From positions 1-9,009 of the forward strand of contig PIYF01000024.1 in the NCBI GenBank assembly GCA_003601875.1: 9,009 nt of DNA. The letters run 5' to 3'. This document shows, piece after piece, positions 5,262-9,009 of the stretch. The notes under the pieces are model-generated. The model made no database searches, was not told where the DNA came from, and saw only the letters and a list, made by a program, of their open reading frames with translations. Origin of the DNA: Candidatus Bathyarchaeota archaeon. GTDB taxonomy: Archaea; Thermoproteota; Bathyarchaeia; Bathyarchaeales; Bathycorpusculaceae. The stretch's first letter is position 1; each line of letters begins with the position of its first letter. Position numbers and translations under genes: made by a program.

Positions 5262-5468
5262 TTAAAATTTTTTACTATAAGTTCCAAAGTCGCATAAACT
5301 GGTTTTCCAAAACGTTTTGACAAAAACTACAGTGCCTTTTTCACAATTCCTAAATTCTAATGTTTTCATCTTTAATTCCTCTACAAAGTTTAAGATAACT
5401 TCTTTCGTCACCATCCTACTTCCATAAACATTTATACTCTTATGAAGGAAACATCCTTCTCCCATTCC
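5262..5468 (-). CDS. Possible small protein, 68 residues, unrecognised
   Basis: An open frame begins 1 bp after the DUF72 stop codon and ends 28 bp before the deacetylase-family start. A GGTG element (5478-5481), inside the end of DUF72, lies 9 nt before ATG 5468 and could serve as Shine-Dalgarno for translational coupling. A shorter form could begin at the internal ATG before VTKEVILNFVEELKM. The central part (VTKEVILNFVEEL, then CEKGTVVFVKTFW) has helix and strand character typical of a real protein, while the first approximately 18 residues look less so. No family or function is recognised. It could equally be a chance open frame or a decayed gene remnant. Confidence 0.4.
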   Translation of the reverse strand, partial: GMGEGCFLHKSINVYGSRMVTKEVILNFVEELKMKTLEFRNCEKGTVVFVKTFWKTSLCDFGTYSKKF

Positions 5469-5469
5469 A

Positions 5470-6174
5470 TTAAACACCACTAACCCTTTGATTAAACATT
5501 TTTAGCATTGCCTGAGCATTCTCAAGCATAGCGTGATTGTTATTAAAGAATACGTATGCTTTCCTAGGTTTAACCTCAAAAATTTTGTTTAAAACATCTT
5601 CCAACTCTTCCCCGCTGTAAAAATGGGCATACCACATTGTTCTGCCATGCATTCTCTCATAAACAATCCCGTTCGTATTATAAACTTTCAATGGAAAGTC
5701 TGGAGAGTCAACACTCACCCAAGTAATCTCAAGACTTGAAGCCCAATCAACCCATTCGTCCCTAAACCATTCAATGTTTCTAACCTCAAGGGCAAACCTC
5801 TTCCCAAGCCCCGTCTTCCTGATAAAATCTTCAACTATAACAGATTTTTTAGGAGTCATAGATGGTGGAAGCTGGAAAAGATAAAAATCTATGCTGGATT
5901 CTAAAGGTGAAAAAAGTGCATAAAACTTTTCCCAAAGTTTAAAGGCTCTATCACTAAACCTTAACCTATGAGTTATTAAACGGTTAACTTTAATAGACCA
6001 TCTTAAGTGCTTACCCTTCCTACCCCAAGCCCTAACCATGTTTGGAAATGGAAAACGGTAAAAACTTGCATTTAACTCAACAGCATTCAAACATGCGTTC
6101 TTAACATACCAATCAAAGTTTCCTCCAACATTCCAAGAGTAAAACCAACCTGAAGTACCAACATAAAACTCCAC
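5470..6174 (-). CDS. DUF72 (YecE-like) TIM-barrel protein
   Basis: This is a 234-residue DUF72 protein; the family is a widespread TIM-barrel group without an established activity. Family features are the N-terminal EFYVGTSGWFYSWN, the VELNASFYRFP segment (strand 2 with the conserved N-SFYR), KVNRLITH, YLFQLPPSM, FALEVRNIEWF (family form ALExR...W), the WVSVDSP segment, YERMHGRTMWYAHFYS (family form RxHG...Y.YS) and the C-terminal YVFFNNNHAMLENAQAM (family form FNNxxxAxAxxNA). GTG 6174 is chosen over TTG 6186 because GGTG (6181-6184) sits 6 nt upstream as a Shine-Dalgarno, and the protein then starts directly before the first strand. It is divergent from argS and upstream of the small open frame and the deacetylase-family gene on the same strand. 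Nothing appears truncated. Confidence 0.93.
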   Translation of the reverse strand: MEFYVGTSGWFYSWNVGGNFDWYVKNACLNAVELNASFYRFPFPNMVRAWGRKGKHLRWSIKVNRLITHRLRFSDRAFKLWEKFYALFSPLESSIDFYLFQLPPSMTPKKSVIVEDFIRKTGLGKRFALEVRNIEWFRDEWVDWASSLEITWVSVDSPDFPLKVYNTNGIVYERMHGRTMWYAHFYSGEELEDVLNKIFEVKPRKAYVFFNNNHAMLENAQAMLKMFNQRVSGV

Positions 6175-6207
6175 AACACACACCAAAATAAAAAATAATA
6201 TTCAATT

Positions 6208-6217
6208 CGATAAAAGC
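6208..6217 (-). promoter_or_regulatory. TATA-like box for the DUF72 gene
   Basis: The minus strand carries GCTTTTATCG about 38 bp upstream of GTG 6174. Transcription would start near 6186, giving an approximately 12-nt leader that still includes the GGTG Shine-Dalgarno. The evidence is spacing and AT pattern only. Confidence 0.33.
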
Positions 6218-6230
6218 TGTTTGGATATAA

Positions 6231-6237
6231 TTTAAAA
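6231..6237 (+). promoter_or_regulatory. TATA-like box for argS
   Basis: TTTAAAA lies 36 bp upstream of ATG 6270, placing the transcription start near 6260. No Shine-Dalgarno precedes the ATG, which fits a very short leader. Confidence 0.38.
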
Positions 6238-6269
6238 GCATGAAAAACCTTGTAAAATCTAACAGTTAA

Positions 6270-8231
6270 ATGGGAAACCCCATGTTTTCAGTTAACCCCC
6301 TCAACGATTTCCGTTCAGAATGCAAAAAAATCCTAAAAGAGTCTTTAAAAAAGGTTTTTCCAGAACTAAAAATTAAACAGCTAACGCTTAAGAAGCCTCC
6401 AAACATAGAACTTGGACATTTAGCCTCATCCATCTGTTTCGAACTTGCAAAAGAAAAGAATGAGAAACCATTAAAATTAGCTGAAAAATTGGTTGAATCA
6501 ACAGACAAAACAAAGTTGAACCTTATTGAAAAAGTTGTTTCAGCTGGAGGAGGCTACATAAACTTCTTTGCAGACATTAAAAAATTTTCAGCCCTAACAA
6601 TAGAAGCAATAAGAAAATTAAATTCAGAATACGGCTTCGTTAAAACTGACAAGCCACAGAAAATAATTGTTGAACACACAAGCGTCAATCCAATCCATCC
6701 AATTCACATAGGACAAGCGAGAAACTCAATGCTAGGCGACGCCTTAGCCCGCATACTCAAAGCCAGGGGACATAAAATTTACCGTCATTACTATATTGAC
6801 GATGTTGGAAGACAAACAGCTGTTATTGCCTACGGATACCAAAAACTTGGAAAACCAAAACCTGAAGGAAAACCGGATCATTTCATAGGAAAAATCTACA
6901 CAATAACAAGTTGTTTAATCGAAATCAACCGTTTAAAAAAGGAACTTAAAAGGGCGAAAACTGTTTCAGCAATAGAAGAAATAAACAAAATAAACAGGGA
7001 ATTAGACGGTTGGATGGCTGTAGCAGCTGAACTTAAAACAAAATTTCCAAAACTTTTCGAAAAACTGCTTGAAAAAATAAGCGAAGATGAAGACCCAGAA
7101 AACATGGTTAACGAGTTAAACAGACGCTATGAAAAGGGAGAAGAAGAAGCTAAAAAACTAGTGAGAGAGGTAAGCCAATTATGCCTAAAAGGATTTAAAG
7201 AAACCTTAAACAGAGCAGGAGTGTTCTATGATTCTTGGGATTGGGAAAGCGAATTAGTTTGGAGTGGAAAAGTAAAGGAAGTTCTCAACAAGCTGAAAAA
7301 AACACCATATGTTTTCTCTTTAGGCGGCGTACTAGAATTCGATGCAGATAAAGTTGCAGAAACCTACAATTTAAAAAGAAAACTTGGATTAAGAGAAGAT
7401 TACGAACTGCCATCTCTCACACTTGTACGTGCAGACGGAACAACCCTATACACAACAAGAGACATTGCATATACACTGCTAAAATTTCAGAAATGCGAAA
7501 AAGTGATAAACGTTGTTGGAATGGAACAGGCTTTAGCACAGCTCCAATTAAAAATAGCTTTATACGCTTTAGGGCATGGAGACTTAGCTGAAAAACTCAC
7601 TCATTTTGCATATAACCTTGTTACCCTTCCAGGATATAAAATGTCAAGCAGAAGGGGAAGATACATAACCTTTGATGAAGTTATGGATGAAGCAGTGAAA
7701 CGGGCTTATGAAGAAGTGTCAAAACGTTCCCCGCAATTACCAGAAGAGGAGAAAAAGAAAATTGCGAATCTTGTCGGCATAGGTGCAGTACGCTATGCAC
7801 TTGTAGAAGTTGATCCATCAAAACCCGTAGTTTTCACATGGGACAGAGTTTTAAACTTTGAGAAAAACAGTGCACCATATATACAGTATTCTCATGCAAG
7901 AGCATGCAGCATCCTGCGGAAAGCTTCGAGAAAACCTGAAAAGCCAGCCTATGAACTGTTTAAAGAGAAAATTGAACATGAGATTATCATGGATTTAGCA
8001 AGTTTCCCAGACACTTTCATCGAAGCAACAGAATATCTAAAACCAAACATGATAGCAGACTTTGCAAACACATTGGCAGACAAATTTAACGCTTTCTATA
8101 ATGCTTTACCAGTTATTAAGGCTGAACCGAAAGAACTAAGCGATGCAAGGTTAACGTTAGTTGACGCTGTTAGAATAGTCCTTAGAAACTCGCTTAACCT
8201 AATAGGAATCATAGCCCCAGAGAGAATGTAA
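6270..8231 (+). CDS. argS: Arginyl-tRNA synthetase (class I)
   Basis: This cytoplasmic enzyme attaches arginine to tRNA-Arg using ATP. The order of domains is complete over 653 residues. An N-terminal Add1-type domain (about 10-105) contains NIELGHLASSICF and GGGYINFF. The catalytic Rossmann fold starts at VEHTSVNPIHPIHIGQARN with the HIGH signature H146-I147-G148-Q149, then YYIDDVGRQ. The KMSKS loop is K457-M458-S459-S460-R461 (GYKMSSRRG). The DALR anticodon-binding domain follows with APYIQYSHARACSILRKA. The protein ends APERM, as many family members do. A charged insertion (about 210-300) between the HIGH region and the rest contributes to the length. ATG 6270 is used; ATG 6282 is a possible alternative, and no Shine-Dalgarno distinguishes them. 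It converges with deoC, with only 2 bp between stops. A tRNA-Arg gene lies 2 kb upstream. Confidence 0.97.
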   Translation: MGNPMFSVNPLNDFRSECKKILKESLKKVFPELKIKQLTLKKPPNIELGHLASSICFELAKEKNEKPLKLAEKLVESTDKTKLNLIEKVVSAGGGYINFFADIKKFSALTIEAIRKLNSEYGFVKTDKPQKIIVEHTSVNPIHPIHIGQARNSMLGDALARILKARGHKIYRHYYIDDVGRQTAVIAYGYQKLGKPKPEGKPDHFIGKIYTITSCLIEINRLKKELKRAKTVSAIEEINKINRELDGWMAVAAELKTKFPKLFEKLLEKISEDEDPENMVNELNRRYEKGEEEAKKLVREVSQLCLKGFKETLNRAGVFYDSWDWESELVWSGKVKEVLNKLKKTPYVFSLGGVLEFDADKVAETYNLKRKLGLREDYELPSLTLVRADGTTLYTTRDIAYTLLKFQKCEKVINVVGMEQALAQLQLKIALYALGHGDLAEKLTHFAYNLVTLPGYKMSSRRGRYITFDEVMDEAVKRAYEEVSKRSPQLPEEEKKKIANLVGIGAVRYALVEVDPSKPVVFTWDRVLNFEKNSAPYIQYSHARACSILRKASRKPEKPAYELFKEKIEHEIIMDLASFPDTFIEATEYLKPNMIADFANTLADKFNAFYNALPVIKAEPKELSDARLTLVDAVRIVLRNSLNLIGIIAPERM

Positions 8232-8233
8232 AA

Positions 8234-8905
8234 TTAGGGAGCACCTTTAATTATCTGCACAGCGGTGCTTGTCCCTATCCTATTAGCTCCAGCTTCAATC
8301 ATAGCAACGGCATCTTCATAAGACCTTATTCCACCAGCAGCTTTTACACCCATCTTTTCACCAACAGTTCGCCGCATCAACCGCACATCCTCAACAGTTG
8401 CACCCTTACCAAAAAAGCCTGTTGAAGTTTTAACAAAGTCTGCTCCAGCTTCCTTTGCAAGCTTACATGCAACAGCCTTCTCTTCATCCGTTAAAAGATT
8501 AGTTTCAATAATCACCTTAACAATAACGTTGCTGTCAACACGTTTAACGTTAACAACAGACACTATGTCATTTTTCACCGCATCATAATCACCAGATTTC
8601 AAAGCACTTAAATTGATAACCATATCTAATTCTTGAGCCCCATCTTCCAAAACCTTCAACGCCTCAAAAGCCTTTATTTCAGGTAAAGTTGCTCCAAAGG
8701 GAAAGCCAACGGTGGAACAAACCTTTACCTCTGAACCCTTTAAAAGTTGTGAAGCAAACTTTACATAGACAGGGTTAACGCATACAGCTCCAAAACCATA
8801 ATGTAAGGCATCTCTACACAGCTTTTCAACATCACTCCTCGTAACCGAAGGTTTCACAGCTGTTGAATCTATCATCCTAGCCAATTCCTTCCTCGATAAA
8901 GCCAA
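8234..8905 (-). CDS. deoC: Deoxyribose-phosphate aldolase (DERA)
   Basis: This enzyme reversibly cleaves 2-deoxyribose 5-phosphate into acetaldehyde and glyceraldehyde 3-phosphate, linking deoxynucleoside breakdown to central carbon metabolism. It is 223 residues, the compact archaeal/thermophile length. Catalytic residues are seen: D94 in LDMVIN, Schiff-base K159 in DFVKTSTGF, and K188 in GVKAAGGIRS. AVCVNPVYV (40-48) and TVGFPFGAT (65-73) are also typical. The start is TTG 8905, fixed by a strong GGAGG (8913-8917) 7 nt upstream; the protein then begins MALSRKELARMIDSTA, as the family does. The preceding minus-strand gene ends 47 bp upstream, so co-transcription is possible. It converges with argS. 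DeoC feeding glyceraldehyde 3-phosphate toward the FBP aldolase/phosphatase is metabolically plausible. Confidence 0.96.
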   Translation of the reverse strand: MALSRKELARMIDSTAVKPSVTRSDVEKLCRDALHYGFGAVCVNPVYVKFASQLLKGSEVKVCSTVGFPFGATLPEIKAFEALKVLEDGAQELDMVINLSALKSGDYDAVKNDIVSVVNVKRVDSNVIVKVIIETNLLTDEEKAVACKLAKEAGADFVKTSTGFFGKGATVEDVRLMRRTVGEKMGVKAAGGIRSYEDAVAMIEAGANRIGTSTAVQIIKGAP

Positions 8906-8912
8906 TTACAAC

Positions 8913-8917
8913 CCTCC
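8913..8917 (-). promoter_or_regulatory. Shine-Dalgarno fixing the TTG start of deoC
   Basis: The minus strand reads GGAGG, with 7 nt to the TTG at 8905. It is the strongest ribosome-binding match in the window and contrasts with the apparently leaderless starts of several neighbours. It fits deoC being translated from a longer transcript, perhaps shared with the upstream gene. Confidence 0.7.
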
Positions 8918-8952
8918 GAAGTTTTAACAAACCAAGCTTTTAATAACAGTTT

Positions 8953-9009
8953 CTATTTACCAGAAACATTTCTTAAAACCGCAGGTGTTTTACCCAAATA
9001 TTCAGCCGC
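8953..9009 (-). CDS. C-terminal end of an unidentified protein (cut by window edge)
   Basis: The open frame enters from the right edge and ends at TAG (8953-8955), giving 18 residues: AAEYLGKTPAVLRNVSGK. It is too short to assign. The AEYLGKTPAVLRN pattern is reminiscent of the C-terminal helix of tyrosine recombinase / topoisomerase IB-type domains, but this is only a resemblance. It lies upstream of deoC on the same strand with a 47-bp gap. Confidence 0.45.
   Translation of the reverse strand, partial: AAEYLGKTPAVLRNVSGK

Noticed and set aside
5436..5471. A 12-codon frame starting at the ATG that overlaps the DUF72 stop (TAATG)
   Set aside because: It ends after 12 codons. The overlapping stop-start looks like coupling, but the longer frame from ATG 5468 is a better candidate.
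6266..7105. Minus-strand open frames at 6266-6508 and 6896-7105
   Set aside because: Both are antisense to argS and give serine/phenylalanine-rich products that mirror its lysine/glutamate-rich coding, a usual shadow.
1..9009. CRISPR arrays, insertion sequences, toxin-antitoxin pairs or defence genes
   Set aside because: No spaced direct repeats, transposase motifs, terminal inverted repeats or defence-family domains were seen. The RHH protein lacks a toxin partner: its neighbours are fbp and a tRNA.

Overview
This 9 kb window is an AT-rich piece of an archaeal chromosome. The evidence is a bifunctional fructose-1,6-bisphosphate aldolase/phosphatase, an archaeal-type ArgRS, a DUF2095 protein, TATA-like boxes placed for short or leaderless transcripts, several GTG/TTG starts, and a tRNA gene interrupted by introns with bulge-helix-bulge (BHB) splice signals. 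A TACK-group lineage (Thermoproteota, possibly Bathyarchaeia) is my inference. I see no insertion sequence, phage gene or CRISPR array.

Layout. Positions 1-180 (-) hold the N-terminal part of a DUF2095 protein cut by the left edge. Positions 379-1629 (-) encode a GT-B glycosyltransferase of the glycogen-synthase-like GT4/GT5 type. Divergent from it, 1784-2338 (+) encodes a winged-helix protein with a C-terminal DUF5752-like domain. It converges with, and its stop abuts, the gluconeogenic FBP aldolase/phosphatase (2339-3460, -). From a short shared promoter region, 3570-4076 (+) encodes an unusual ribbon-helix-helix / coiled-coil / winged-helix protein, followed 13 bp later by a tRNA gene (4090-4203, +).

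The tRNA is the most interesting object. A quick reading suggests tRNA-Lys(TTT), but the arm only folds if two short introns are removed: 20 nt at position 29/30 and about 15 nt at 37/38. This gives a 76-nt tRNA-Arg(CCG) plus encoded CCA. The Lys-like loop CTTTTAA lies almost entirely inside the second intron.

Next comes a minus-strand group: a DUF72 TIM-barrel protein (5470-6174), a possible 68-residue small protein (5262-5468) and a compact histone-deacetylase-family amidohydrolase (4391-5233). Divergent from DUF72 is argS (6270-8231, +), which converges with deoC (8234-8905, -) with 2 bp between stops. The right edge holds the last 18 codons of another minus-strand gene.

Together the genes cover sugar-phosphate metabolism (FBP aldolase/phosphatase, DeoC, a glucan-type glycosyltransferase), two DNA-binding regulators and arginine decoding (tRNA-Arg and ArgRS). 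The DUF5752 regulator sits between the glycosyltransferase and the gluconeogenic enzyme, so a role in carbon-storage control is a reasonable hypothesis that the sequence does not prove.
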